Shown here: piece after piece, positions 1-8,121 of the stretch
Position numbering within the stretch: position 1 is the stretch's first letter
Layout: each line of letters opens with the position of its first letter
Assembly: GCF_934632265.1 (NCBI RefSeq)
Contig: NZ_CAKTYH010000011.1
Location: forward strand, 1 to 30,320
Direction of reading: 5' to 3'
DNA: 30,320 nt
Source: an uncultured Senegalimassilia sp.
GTDB lineage: Bacteria > Actinomycetota > Coriobacteriia > Coriobacteriales > Eggerthellaceae
The notes under the pieces: generated by a model
What the model saw: the letters and a program-made list of their open reading frames with translations, nothing else
What the model was told of the DNA's origin: nothing
The model's database searches: none
Made by a program: the position numbers and the translations under genes

Positions 1-81
1 CAAGGTCGGAAAACGTTCGCGACAATCATGGGTCAAACAAAAGCACGCGTTAAGACGCGCTATCTTTGACGCTCACATCTG

Positions 82-429
82 TCACAAGTTTATGGGGCTC
101 CTATCCGCCGCCGCGGGGCTCGGGTGTTCTGCGGCTCTGTCCCTATTGTAGACCACCGCGGCGCTCGACACGCCGAGCATCTCCGCCACGTCCTTGCCGG
201 GCATGCCCGACCTCGTGAACGCCACGGCCTGCGCCTTCAGCGCCGGGTCGTAATGGCTCCAAGGCCTGCCGGCCCTCCTCTCGTGCGACGCGTCGCGCTG
301 GTTCAGCCATTGATGCAGCGTCTGGCGCGTGGGATATCCCAGCTTGTGCATCGCGGGCGTCACCGATCCGCCGCACCCCTCGACCATACCGACGGCTCTG
401 CGCTTCTGCTCGTCCGTATAGCTTGGCAT
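82..429 (-). CDS. IS3-type OrfA-like transposase subunit, probably orphan or truncated
   Basis: This 115-residue protein carries two successive helix-turn-helix modules. The first covers about residues 3-45 (DEQKRRAV... then GYPTRQTLHQWL) and the second about residues 58-95 (HYDPALKAQAV... then AEMLGVSSAAVVYN). This is the DNA-binding layout of OrfA proteins of IS3-family elements. OrfA binds the ends of the element and is normally joined to the DDE transposase OrfB by a programmed frameshift. The ATG at 429 is chosen because a TAGGAG ribosome site lies 7 bases upstream; the frame is open 20 codons further. No OrfB is visible in the 81 bases that remain downstream, and the C-terminus lacks the leucine-rich coiled coil usual in OrfA. 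The gene may therefore be a remnant, or OrfB may lie outside the window. It sits immediately after the polysaccharide operon, as cassette-end insertion sequences often do. Confidence 0.6.
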   Translation of the reverse strand: MPSYTDEQKRRAVGMVEGCGGSVTPAMHKLGYPTRQTLHQWLNQRDASHERRAGRPWSHYDPALKAQAVAFTRSGMPGKDVAEMLGVSSAAVVYNRDRAAEHPSPAAADRSPINL

Positions 430-446
430 TCGCGAACTCCTAACCG

Positions 447-459
447 GACCGATTCGGTC
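447..459. promoter_or_regulatory. 13-bp palindrome upstream of the OrfA-like gene
   Basis: GACCGA-T-TCGGTC is a perfect 6+1+6 palindrome 18 bases upstream of the OrfA start. It may be an operator or part of an IS end. No matching inverted copy was found beyond the gene, so the function is open. Confidence 0.35.
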
Positions 460-560
460 AACTATTTGTCCGCATCCTCGTACCGTCACTTAACCACAAC
501 AGGTCACAAGCGCGTCGCTCTTTTGGTATGGCCGTATTTGCCACAGGGAATTAGCAGGGG

Positions 561-1637
561 TCAGATCATCTGTATCCTAACATTCGGTTTCCAAGCCTGC
601 GCCTTGCACCACTCAATAACATTCTCGGTACGGTTCCCGAAGAACGGCCCGTTCGCGTACTGGTAAAAAACGGAACCGGGCCCGTCGAGGTTCACCTCAA
701 CGATCACTGGCTCGTCGTCCTTGTCAATGGCAACATCAAACGCAGCAATACCGAAATGGTGCATCTGCTTGTGCAAGTCTAAGCAGCAATTAACAGCCTT
801 CTCAAAACCGGGCACGATAGCATCACCCAAAATGTCAAGTCCGCTGAGATCATAGCGCTTACCATCCTGGTCGCAATAAAAACCCCGGAGCCGGCCACCA
901 TCATCCAAGCCAGCAACCCTCGCCGTCTCGATGCCATCAATGTAGCTCACATCGGTGACCTTTCCGGCCACACCAAATCTAATCGTAGCGTTTGCGAGAA
1001 AAGCATCGCCATCAAGGCAGAGCGTATTCATCCGGATAATATTCACCGACGAAGAGTTGAAGTCCGACAGCAAATCAGTTTGCTCGATCAATCCCTGCAC
1101 GACATAGTTCTCACCGGAACTGGCAAGACGATCTTTTAGCCTGCCAGGTCCGTCAATATCGGAGAGTTCAAGTTTAAAAGCCCCTAATCCCTGGCAGGAT
1201 CCCAACGAAGGCTTCACGAACACAGCATCTTGCCCGCGAATTGCCTCGTAAGCGCCACCCCAGGTCGTATAAGCAAGAGCCCCATCGACCAGTCTTCCTC
1301 CTATACAGGCAAAATGCAATTTCGGAAACGGTGCACCAGAGAATCTCTTGCTGTAGTACGACTTGTCCTCCCAAGCATCCGCAAGAGTGAGATTCGAAAG
1401 CCTGGGAAGCAAGTCGAGATAGAACACATCACTAGGCATATAGCGCGGATCGAACTCTCCGTTGACAGCCTTGTAGTGCTCATGCCACTCGAAGCTGGGT
1501 TTCGACCAAACCCCTCCCCAGAGCATTTCTACCTCGCTCTTCTCAGCAGCAGTAAGGGGGGCACGATTTCTCGGCGCAGCCCAATGAGCGCGGCGTCGCG
1601 CTCTAAGCAACTCAACGGCTGTGGTTTTAATCGACAT
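561..1637 (-). CDS. Sugar-transfer-associated ATP-grasp protein
   Basis: The 358-residue protein has the ATP-grasp layout. A P-loop-like lysine segment lies at about residues 138-153 (DAVFVKPSLGSCQGLG, Lys142). The metal-binding C-terminal part is at about residues 297-320 (AAFDVAIDKDDEP, then VIVEVNLDGPG), where Asp301, Glu314 and Asn316 are the expected Mg/ATP ligands. It matches the family annotated as sugar-transfer-associated ATP-grasp, found in capsule and exopolysaccharide loci. Members are thought to form an amide- or ester-type bond to a carboxylate on a glycan, but the substrate is unknown here. The start has a GAAGGGAG ribosome site 4 bases upstream. It is the last gene of the operon, 25 bases after the flippase. 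No clear intrinsic terminator follows it before the OrfA-like gene. Confidence 0.8.
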   Translation of the reverse strand: MSIKTTAVELLRARRRAHWAAPRNRAPLTAAEKSEVEMLWGGVWSKPSFEWHEHYKAVNGEFDPRYMPSDVFYLDLLPRLSNLTLADAWEDKSYYSKRFSGAPFPKLHFACIGGRLVDGALAYTTWGGAYEAIRGQDAVFVKPSLGSCQGLGAFKLELSDIDGPGRLKDRLASSGENYVVQGLIEQTDLLSDFNSSSVNIIRMNTLCLDGDAFLANATIRFGVAGKVTDVSYIDGIETARVAGLDDGGRLRGFYCDQDGKRYDLSGLDILGDAIVPGFEKAVNCCLDLHKQMHHFGIAAFDVAIDKDDEPVIVEVNLDGPGSVFYQYANGPFFGNRTENVIEWCKAQAWKPNVRIQMI

Positions 1638-1662
1638 AGATTACTCCCTTCAGGCAGTGTTA

Positions 1663-3120
1663 CTAGGGCGTTTTCTTTCTGACAAGAGGGTTCAGCAGCT
1701 CGACTATCTTCTTACGAAAAGCTAAAGCTAGGACAAGCACGACAACGATAACGCCGATACGCAGCCATAGCCAGCCGAACAAGAGCTGGGTCACGAGAAT
1801 CAAAGCGACAAACCCGCAAGCAAGCACCATAAGCTTGGCGAGTGAAAGCGGATAATCGCCATTCATATGAATCCTCATCGCGCGGCGGCAAAGGAAAAGA
1901 TGGCCAATAACAAGAAGGCCATAGCAAGCCAGAGTTACATAGCTGGCAGCAATGTAACCGAACTGCGGAACGAGCAGGGTGCTCGCAACGTAGTTGAAGA
2001 TAGCTATAAGGACGGATACAACAGGGATAGGGATGGTTTCCTCGAAATAGTACTCAACGGTGATGAGGATGCTGAAGAGCATAATAAGAACCGTACTCGC
2101 GGCGATAGGCGCGATTGCGTAAACGCCCCCCTGGTATTCCGCCGGAGCAAAGATTTGCATAACCTCGGGCGAGAACAAAGCGATAAGCCAACAAGATACG
2201 CCGACCAGCGAGATAAGGAGCGCGCCGACGCCGGTTGATTTGAAGCCCTTGGAACCCATCCCCTGGTAGAACCAAGGACGATACGCTTGATCAAGAGCGG
2301 AGTAAATAAATACAGTCACCGAGCCAACGGAGAAGGCGACGGAATAAATTGCAGCTTGCGATTCACCGACGGTCCCGGAGATAATTACCCTATTGAGCTG
2401 CTGCAGCGCAAGGGTTGCAAACATCGAAGGGATGAGGGGGAGGTTGAACTTAAGCGCGTAAGCCCAATATTCCCTGTTGAAGAATTTACGACTCTTGCGA
2501 AGAATCGAGACAAGCGGAATCGCATAGACCAAGCACATGATCACGACCTGGCACACGAGCGCCGCCGCGGCCTTATCCTCAGACAAGAGGATAACGGGAA
2601 CGGAAGCAACGGGGACGGCAACGGTGAGGACAAGGGTCAATGCCACAACGCCCTTGTAACGAAACTCGTAGCGCAGACGCTCAGCCCAAAACTCGTAGCA
2701 CGGGCTGATAAGACAGCGAACAAAGAGGAGGAAGACAAGAGGAGCCGCTAAGCCGAGTGCATCCGCCCAGAATCCGGGAAAAAGCAGAAAAGACGCAATG
2801 AAAATAAGGGTTGAGACCCCAGAAAGGCCTAGCATAGCCGAGGAAAAACCATCCCTGTCATCCTCGTACTTGAGCATACCGTTGTTGAAAACATAGTTTG
2901 CAAGCCCAAGCGAGGTGAAAACGAACAGCATGGCATACCACGACTGAAACACCGTGTACGTACCGTACGCGGTCGAGTCCATGATGCGAGTATAGAGAGG
3001 CACGACGACAACGCCGATGGCCTTTTGGAGAATCCCACACACCGCATACCAAATCGAAGCTTTTGCCGCCGGTGAGAGCTCTCTGTACTTACATTTTAAT
3101 ACCGCTAAACCAAGACCCAT
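1663..3120 (-). CDS. wzx: Wzx-type polysaccharide flippase (MOP superfamily)
   Basis: This 485-residue membrane protein has about 12-14 hydrophobic helices over its whole length. The N-terminus has the pattern of polysaccharide transporters (WYAVCGILQKAIGVVVVPLY, then TRIMDSTAYGTYTVFQSW). The length is usual for Wzx-like flippases, which move undecaprenyl-linked repeat units to the outer face of the membrane. It lies 18 bases after the proximal PP-loop gene. The ATG has an AAAGGG ribosome site 5 bases upstream. Base composition is lower in G+C than the operon's first genes. Together with the Wzy-like gene it indicates a Wzx/Wzy-dependent pathway. The specific family assignment rests on pattern and context; the role is well supported. 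Confidence 0.8.
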   Translation of the reverse strand: MGLGLAVLKCKYRELSPAAKASIWYAVCGILQKAIGVVVVPLYTRIMDSTAYGTYTVFQSWYAMLFVFTSLGLANYVFNNGMLKYEDDRDGFSSAMLGLSGVSTLIFIASFLLFPGFWADALGLAAPLVFLLFVRCLISPCYEFWAERLRYEFRYKGVVALTLVLTVAVPVASVPVILLSEDKAAAALVCQVVIMCLVYAIPLVSILRKSRKFFNREYWAYALKFNLPLIPSMFATLALQQLNRVIISGTVGESQAAIYSVAFSVGSVTVFIYSALDQAYRPWFYQGMGSKGFKSTGVGALLISLVGVSCWLIALFSPEVMQIFAPAEYQGGVYAIAPIAASTVLIMLFSILITVEYYFEETIPIPVVSVLIAIFNYVASTLLVPQFGYIAASYVTLACYGLLVIGHLFLCRRAMRIHMNGDYPLSLAKLMVLACGFVALILVTQLLFGWLWLRIGVIVVVLVLALAFRKKIVELLNPLVRKKTP

Positions 3121-3138
3121 CTTTGCCCTTTGCAGTTG

Positions 3139-4422
3139 TTATCGAACCTTGCCTTGAACACAATCACAAATTCCATGGTAAAGGCTAGCCCCGAATCTAT
3201 GAAACTTATCCCAGCCGCGTTTGAATCCGTTATCGCAAACGGAATCCAGCTTTTTCGAGAAAACCCAGCGAGCGCTTCGCGGGAGATTTACGGCATTGGC
3301 CCTTGCGGCATCAGCAACATCGCGATAATAAAAAGGGTAGACCAGCCTGAACACATGCTCCATACGCCACATGAGAATATCGAACTGCCGAGACGTATAG
3401 TCGAAGCCAAAGTCCTTCGGCGCCCCCCCTGCAGCCAGTATCTCAAGAATCGTACGGGCGCACTTCTCGCAGCGGCAGCAGTTCCTCCCCGACTGGACGT
3501 GATAGCACACGCGCAGGCTCACCTTGCACGCTGACCCCCTCGCGTACCGCACGATAGCGTCGACCTTGCCCTGCCTGGTGAGCTCGTACCCGTCATGGAA
3601 TGCGCGGCACCCAGCCACGGCAAAGCGATTGTCTATGGTGGGGTCGGAGGCGCAGACATAGGGCTTGTCCATCTCCGTGTTGGAGCTGGCGATGTAGATA
3701 CGTGGCGCTTTGCAGGCGTAAGCTAATGGAGCCGCGAGGCCAATAATAGCGATTCCGTGCTGCAGGTTATACCACCAACGATAATCGCATGCGACCATGA
3801 GTGAGGAAGTGTCAAGAGCACGATAGGCGATCATATCTCTAAAGTTGCTTCTAACGTAAGAATAATCGAGCCCATAGTCCATAGCGACAGAGGACGAGTG
3901 CTCGTCAACAACCTTCCAACCGGACTCGTTCCCGCAGTCGACGTCGGCGCCCCAGACGGTGACAAGATGAGGCTTCTCGGAAGAATGCCGCGCAAGCGTG
4001 CACCACGCATCGACCCCGCCGGAGAATAGCGAGAGCGGCGAGCCGCCCTCGTTGGAATACGAATTATCGATGATCTCGTCAGCAGAAAAGGTGCCGCTAA
4101 GGGAAAGGTCGACGACCATATCGTCATAACCGCGCCTGATCTCTGGCACGGCGTCGTAAAAGCTCTTATCGATCGCACGAACCCGCAGCTCGCAGCCGAA
4201 GACCCATGCGAACGGCAGCAGGTTAGCGACAGCAGGCACCACCGCGATGGACTCGGGCACCTCCCCGGCGTCTGGGCACTCGAACCAGAACTCCTCGGAC
4301 CGGAAGAACGGTTTAAGGCCCTCTGGTACGCTGAAAGGAACAATGTAGCGAACGCCCTTCAGAACGGGTCTTCCTATATCTATCGTACCGCCCACAGAAA
4401 GGGCACAGTCAGCCAACAACAA
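3139..4422 (-). CDS. QueC-like PP-loop ATP pyrophosphatase-type protein, copy A
   Basis: A 427-residue protein with a PP-loop, LFSGGVDAW, at residues 132-140 and a C-x8-C-x2-C-x2-C cluster at residues 306-321, like the zinc site of QueC. PP-loop enzymes adenylate a carboxylate or amide before nucleophilic attack. The last Ser of the usual SGGxDS motif is Ala here. I chose the TTG at 4422, preceded by AGGAG with a 10-base gap, rather than the ATG at 4515. With this start, copy A has exactly the length of copy B (427 residues), and both its start and its stop lie 1422 bases from those of copy B with no indel. Residues of about 36-329 are encoded by DNA identical to copy B, while the first 35 and last roughly 97 residues have diverged. 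The function is unknown; the operon context suggests modification of a sugar precursor or glycan. Confidence 0.72.
   Translation of the reverse strand: MLLADCALSVGGTIDIGRPVLKGVRYIVPFSVPEGLKPFFRSEEFWFECPDAGEVPESIAVVPAVANLLPFAWVFGCELRVRAIDKSFYDAVPEIRRGYDDMVVDLSLSGTFSADEIIDNSYSNEGGSPLSLFSGGVDAWCTLARHSSEKPHLVTVWGADVDCGNESGWKVVDEHSSSVAMDYGLDYSYVRSNFRDMIAYRALDTSSLMVACDYRWWYNLQHGIAIIGLAAPLAYACKAPRIYIASSNTEMDKPYVCASDPTIDNRFAVAGCRAFHDGYELTRQGKVDAIVRYARGSACKVSLRVCYHVQSGRNCCRCEKCARTILEILAAGGAPKDFGFDYTSRQFDILMWRMEHVFRLVYPFYYRDVADAARANAVNLPRSARWVFSKKLDSVCDNGFKRGWDKFHRFGASLYHGICDCVQGKVR
3435..4317. repeat. 883-bp perfect direct repeat, unit 1 (within copy A)
   Basis: I compared this stretch with 4857-5739 line by line and found no difference at a constant offset of 1422 bases. 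Identity stops abruptly at both ends although homology continues. It covers codons of about 36-329 of the PP-loop genes. Confidence 0.95.
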
Positions 4423-4560
4423 ATATATCAATCTCCTCGTATATCCGCGTAAAACTCGACGTTTGGGGACAATTTTAAAGATTGAATCAGCTCCAGTCTT
4501 CGCCGCCCACCGCAAGCAACAACGCTAATTCCCACAAACACCTTGAAACCTTCCGTAAGA

Positions 4561-5844
4561 CTAATGCGCTCTGCCGGCAATGAGATCTCTTGCTCCGTGA
4601 TACAGCCCAGCGCCAAAATCATGAAAACTGCCCCATCCACGTTTAAAGCCGTTATCACAAATAGAGGCGAGGTCATCGGAAAGAACCCAGTGGGCGCTCC
4701 TTGGAAGGGTTATACCGCGTTTCTTAACTGCAGCGGCGATATCGTAGTAGAACTCTGGATAGACCAACCTGAACACGTGCTCCATCCTCCACATAAGGAT
4801 GTCGAACTGCCAGGGCTTGTAATCGAATCCGTAATCTCCTGGAGAGCCCCCCCCCGCCAGTATCTCAAGAATCGTACGGGCGCACTTCTCGCAGCGGCAG
4901 CAGTTCCTCCCCGACTGGACGTGATAGCACACGCGCAGGCTCACCTTGCACGCTGACCCCCTCGCGTACCGCACGATAGCGTCGACCTTGCCCTGCCTGG
5001 TGAGCTCGTACCCGTCATGGAATGCGCGGCACCCAGCCACGGCAAAGCGATTGTCTATGGTGGGGTCGGAGGCGCAGACATAGGGCTTGTCCATCTCCGT
5101 GTTGGAGCTGGCGATGTAGATACGTGGCGCTTTGCAGGCGTAAGCTAATGGAGCCGCGAGGCCAATAATAGCGATTCCGTGCTGCAGGTTATACCACCAA
5201 CGATAATCGCATGCGACCATGAGTGAGGAAGTGTCAAGAGCACGATAGGCGATCATATCTCTAAAGTTGCTTCTAACGTAAGAATAATCGAGCCCATAGT
5301 CCATAGCGACAGAGGACGAGTGCTCGTCAACAACCTTCCAACCGGACTCGTTCCCGCAGTCGACGTCGGCGCCCCAGACGGTGACAAGATGAGGCTTCTC
5401 GGAAGAATGCCGCGCAAGCGTGCACCACGCATCGACCCCGCCGGAGAATAGCGAGAGCGGCGAGCCGCCCTCGTTGGAATACGAATTATCGATGATCTCG
5501 TCAGCAGAAAAGGTGCCGCTAAGGGAAAGGTCGACGACCATATCGTCATAACCGCGCCTGATCTCTGGCACGGCGTCGTAAAAGCTCTTATCGATCGCAC
5601 GAACCCGCAGCTCGCAGCCGAAGACCCATGCGAACGGCAGCAGGTTAGCGACAGCAGGCACCACCGCGATGGACTCGGGCACCTCCCCGGCGTCTGGGCA
5701 CTCGAACCAGAACTCCTCGGACCGGAAGAACGGTTTAAGCTTATCCGGTACTGTGAATGGGACCGTATAGCGTCCATCTTCCAAAACGGGCGAACCGAGT
5801 ACTATATTATTTGCGTGACCATTATCGTCTATTGGCAAACTCAT
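4561..5844 (-). CDS. QueC-like PP-loop ATP pyrophosphatase-type protein, copy B
   Basis: A 427-residue paralogue of the next gene in the operon. SGGVDA lies at residues 134-139, and the zinc-type cysteines are Cys306, Cys315, Cys318 and Cys321. There is no signal peptide or membrane helix, so it should act in the cytosol. The ATG at 5844 has a GAGAGGA ribosome site about 8 bases upstream and lies 19 bases after the pyruvyltransferase-family gene. A gap of 138 bases separates its stop from copy A's TTG start, wider than most other gaps in the operon. The last 97 residues differ from copy A at roughly 40 percent of positions by eye, yet residues 36-329 are encoded by identical DNA. I know of no assigned function; amidation or another ATP-dependent modification of a sugar carboxylate is only a hypothesis. 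Confidence 0.78.
   Translation of the reverse strand: MSLPIDDNGHANNIVLGSPVLEDGRYTVPFTVPDKLKPFFRSEEFWFECPDAGEVPESIAVVPAVANLLPFAWVFGCELRVRAIDKSFYDAVPEIRRGYDDMVVDLSLSGTFSADEIIDNSYSNEGGSPLSLFSGGVDAWCTLARHSSEKPHLVTVWGADVDCGNESGWKVVDEHSSSVAMDYGLDYSYVRSNFRDMIAYRALDTSSLMVACDYRWWYNLQHGIAIIGLAAPLAYACKAPRIYIASSNTEMDKPYVCASDPTIDNRFAVAGCRAFHDGYELTRQGKVDAIVRYARGSACKVSLRVCYHVQSGRNCCRCEKCARTILEILAGGGSPGDYGFDYKPWQFDILMWRMEHVFRLVYPEFYYDIAAAVKKRGITLPRSAHWVLSDDLASICDNGFKRGWGSFHDFGAGLYHGARDLIAGRAH
4857..5739. repeat. 883-bp perfect direct repeat, unit 2 (within copy B)
   Basis: Second unit of the perfect repeat at 3435-4317, in the same orientation, 1422 bases apart. It ends within a codon at both sides and has no flanking mobile-element sequence. 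Confidence 0.95.
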
Positions 5845-5863
5845 TATAGCTGTCCTCTCAACA

Positions 5864-6841
5864 CTAGCGGAACTGGCCCAAAAAACGCTCTATCTCATCA
5901 ACGGGTATGCGAATATCCGTTGCACTCTCTCCGAAAATCCAATCCCCTAGCTTTTCAATCTCATCGCGCTCAAGAACCGGTATGTTGAAATCTTTATGCA
6001 TCTCGCGAGCGCGGTTATCAATCGCGATAATCAGCGAACGCCTGCCATGCTGGAGTGCTCGAATACCACCGTGGAGCCTAGTTCCCACGTAATCCGCATC
6101 CTCCTGATTGAGGGCGGCGTCAAAAGCGTCGAGTGTCGAAGGTATAACCTCGCACTTAGCGAAGGAGGGCAAGCTGGCTGCATAGCCTCGATCCCCGTTG
6201 CCTTGCATCCATAATGAGACCTTCTCGTAATTGTGCACCAACGTGGAGAGCATTCGCTCATCGCGCTCAGGGTCCTGGTTGTAATCAGTTAACGTGGCAA
6301 CAACGTTAGCCGCCTTCGTCTTAGGAAGCCCCGCGCAATAATCAGGCGTGAAGCCCCACATAGTCGCGCACCCAGTGTTCAAGACATTGGTAATACCCAT
6401 CTCCTCGAGCTTCTTCTTCGCATATTCATCCCTTACCGAGTGGAAATAGCGATCGCTAAGCAACCTGCGATACAGAAGCCTAGAATATAAATCTATGTGC
6501 TTCTCGTACGTGTGCCACCCGCAACCAACAAGCACAGCGTCATTAATCTGAAACGTATCGAACACAGAAACGTCCCACTGTCTAAATCCAAACAGCATTC
6601 CCGACTTGAGCAAATTGGAACCAAGTACGAAAGTTAACTTTGAGTCATTAAGATATCTCTTATATCGAAAAGACATTTTTTGATGGGATGAGACATGAAG
6701 AACAAATTCATCCGTAAACAGTGGCCGAAGCCATTTGCACGCGCTGGTTGAGATGATTTCATCACCGATATTTTGACTGGCGAGTGCCGGGTCGAACAGA
6801 ACGACCTGGTCTTTATGACTATGACCAAATAGTTTTTCCAT
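5864..6841 (-). CDS. Polysaccharide pyruvyltransferase family protein
   Basis: This 325-residue protein has the two-part fold pattern of polysaccharide pyruvyltransferases (CsaB/WcaK family). The N-terminus carries NIGDEIISTSA at about residues 24-34. The C-terminal half has the diagnostic YVGTRLHGGIRALQHG and SLIIAIDNRAREM segments. Family members transfer enolpyruvyl from phosphoenolpyruvate to a hydroxyl of a glycan, making an acidic ketal. Some related proteins in such operons act on other donors, so the reaction is inferred. The ribosome site is weak (AAAGAGAA). The gene lies 35 bases after the polymerase gene and 19 bases before PP-loop copy B, within the lower-G+C part of the operon. 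Confidence 0.8.
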   Translation of the reverse strand: MEKLFGHSHKDQVVLFDPALASQNIGDEIISTSACKWLRPLFTDEFVLHVSSHQKMSFRYKRYLNDSKLTFVLGSNLLKSGMLFGFRQWDVSVFDTFQINDAVLVGCGWHTYEKHIDLYSRLLYRRLLSDRYFHSVRDEYAKKKLEEMGITNVLNTGCATMWGFTPDYCAGLPKTKAANVVATLTDYNQDPERDERMLSTLVHNYEKVSLWMQGNGDRGYAASLPSFAKCEVIPSTLDAFDAALNQEDADYVGTRLHGGIRALQHGRRSLIIAIDNRAREMHKDFNIPVLERDEIEKLGDWIFGESATDIRIPVDEIERFLGQFR

Positions 6842-6876
6842 TAGCTCAGATTCTCTTTCGATATAAATAGAATGTT

Positions 6877-8121
6877 TTAGATTATGGTCTCAGAAGCATT
6901 GGAGCGCTTGTCTTGCGGTTTGTTGACGATAGCGGCAACCACAAGCGCGTAAAACGGTCCGTAAAAGTTGAAGAAAGAAGCATCCGCAGTGCTCAGAATA
7001 AGCAGATAGAGCGGCACCATACCGTACGCAGCAAAGCGTACATTTCCCGTTTTGGCATCATGGGAAATAGATTTGAACAACTCAACGAGAAGAATCACCA
7101 GAACAATCAGACCCAGAATGCCAAACTCCGCAATGACGGCAGGCCAAAACGAATCCGAAACAAAGCAAGGATTGGTCGGCCAAAGCCCCCATACAATATT
7201 GAGGCCGTACTCGAAATATAGCGGAGAGTAGTATACGCCTGACATATATGTCGCAAAGGTGGCAAAACCAGAACCCAGCGGAAGCGACCTAAAAGCGATA
7301 TCTAGACCATCCCGCATAAGAAGGGCACGCGCGCTAGTCGCATCGAAGAAGTATAGCTGGATTTGATCCATCGCCAAGAATGCAGCGCCAAAGCCTAAAA
7401 ACAGAAAGATAAACTTGGACGGTTTCCTGTCGTCACGCTTCGCCATCCCATAAAACAGAAAAAACAGCACGATGAAAACGAAAGCGATAGCCTTAGCCCT
7501 CTGCGATGCCAGCAACAAAACACATGCGGCCAGAATCCAAAACCGGTTCGGTCTCGAACCTACGAACATAAGCGCGATGAAACCGACACAATAGGCGACC
7601 AAGTTTGTCGGGTGGCTAAAGACAAACTGGTAGCAAGGGACTCCGAACATCACTCTGCCCGACCCCATGTGCACGATTCCGGCAAGATGAAGTACAAAGC
7701 CGAAAAGAGCCGCGGCAAGAAACGCCTTGCCGATGAACTGGAACGCCCTTAAGCAGTTATCTCTACCGCGCAAGATGACTCTTGCCGCCAAATACGAAAC
7801 GAAAATCTTCACGCACGTAAACATGTCAACAACGATTGCAAAGACGCTATCTTGATATCCGTACGCGACGTTGCCTAACACCCCAAGAATACAAATCAAA
7901 ACAAGGCAAACGATTGCACGTCTCTCGTGGGCTCCGATCTTGTTCCTTCTTCTTGTCAATAACGCCCAGGCGGCCAAAAGAATCGCTGCGCATTCGTCGG
8001 CATAGGAAAAGACACCTCCGAATGAGTAATCAAGAATGGGAGCAAATAATAGGCTCAGAAATAGCAATACGATAGCAATATCAGAGAGCACAGGCGACTT
8101 GTCGCTGGAGTCTACCATCAT
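6877..8121 (-). CDS. wzy: Wzy-like O-antigen/capsule polymerase
   Basis: A 414-residue protein with roughly 10-12 hydrophobic helices and a large extracytoplasmic loop in the second half (about residues 265-330, rich in Tyr, Gly and Trp). This is the usual form of Wzy polymerases, which join repeat units on the outer face of the membrane. Wzy proteins share little sequence, so the call rests on topology and on position beside glycosyltransferase and flippase genes. The start overlaps the upstream glycosyltransferase stop by 4 bases (ATGA), and GAGGAGG lies immediately before it. The next ATG, 3 bases downstream at 8118, has better spacing and may be the real start. The overlap implies translational coupling. 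Confidence 0.72.
   Translation of the reverse strand: MMVDSSDKSPVLSDIAIVLLFLSLLFAPILDYSFGGVFSYADECAAILLAAWALLTRRRNKIGAHERRAIVCLVLICILGVLGNVAYGYQDSVFAIVVDMFTCVKIFVSYLAARVILRGRDNCLRAFQFIGKAFLAAALFGFVLHLAGIVHMGSGRVMFGVPCYQFVFSHPTNLVAYCVGFIALMFVGSRPNRFWILAACVLLLASQRAKAIAFVFIVLFFLFYGMAKRDDRKPSKFIFLFLGFGAAFLAMDQIQLYFFDATSARALLMRDGLDIAFRSLPLGSGFATFATYMSGVYYSPLYFEYGLNIVWGLWPTNPCFVSDSFWPAVIAEFGILGLIVLVILLVELFKSISHDAKTGNVRFAAYGMVPLYLLILSTADASFFNFYGPFYALVVAAIVNKPQDKRSNASETII

Noticed and set aside
124..666. Plus-strand frame (180 codons) opposite the OrfA-like gene
   Set aside because: It overlaps both the OrfA-like gene and the ATP-grasp 3' end in antisense and has no recognisable domain.
4428..4676. 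Small minus-strand frame (82 codons) overlapping the end of PP-loop copy B
   Set aside because: Most of it lies in another frame of copy B; it has no ribosome site or family resemblance, though it ends just before copy A's start.
3435..5739. Reading the 883-bp repeats as insertion-sequence copies or a transposon
   Set aside because: The repeat begins and ends inside codons of homologous genes, has no terminal inverted repeats and encodes no transposase; gene conversion or assembly error fits better.
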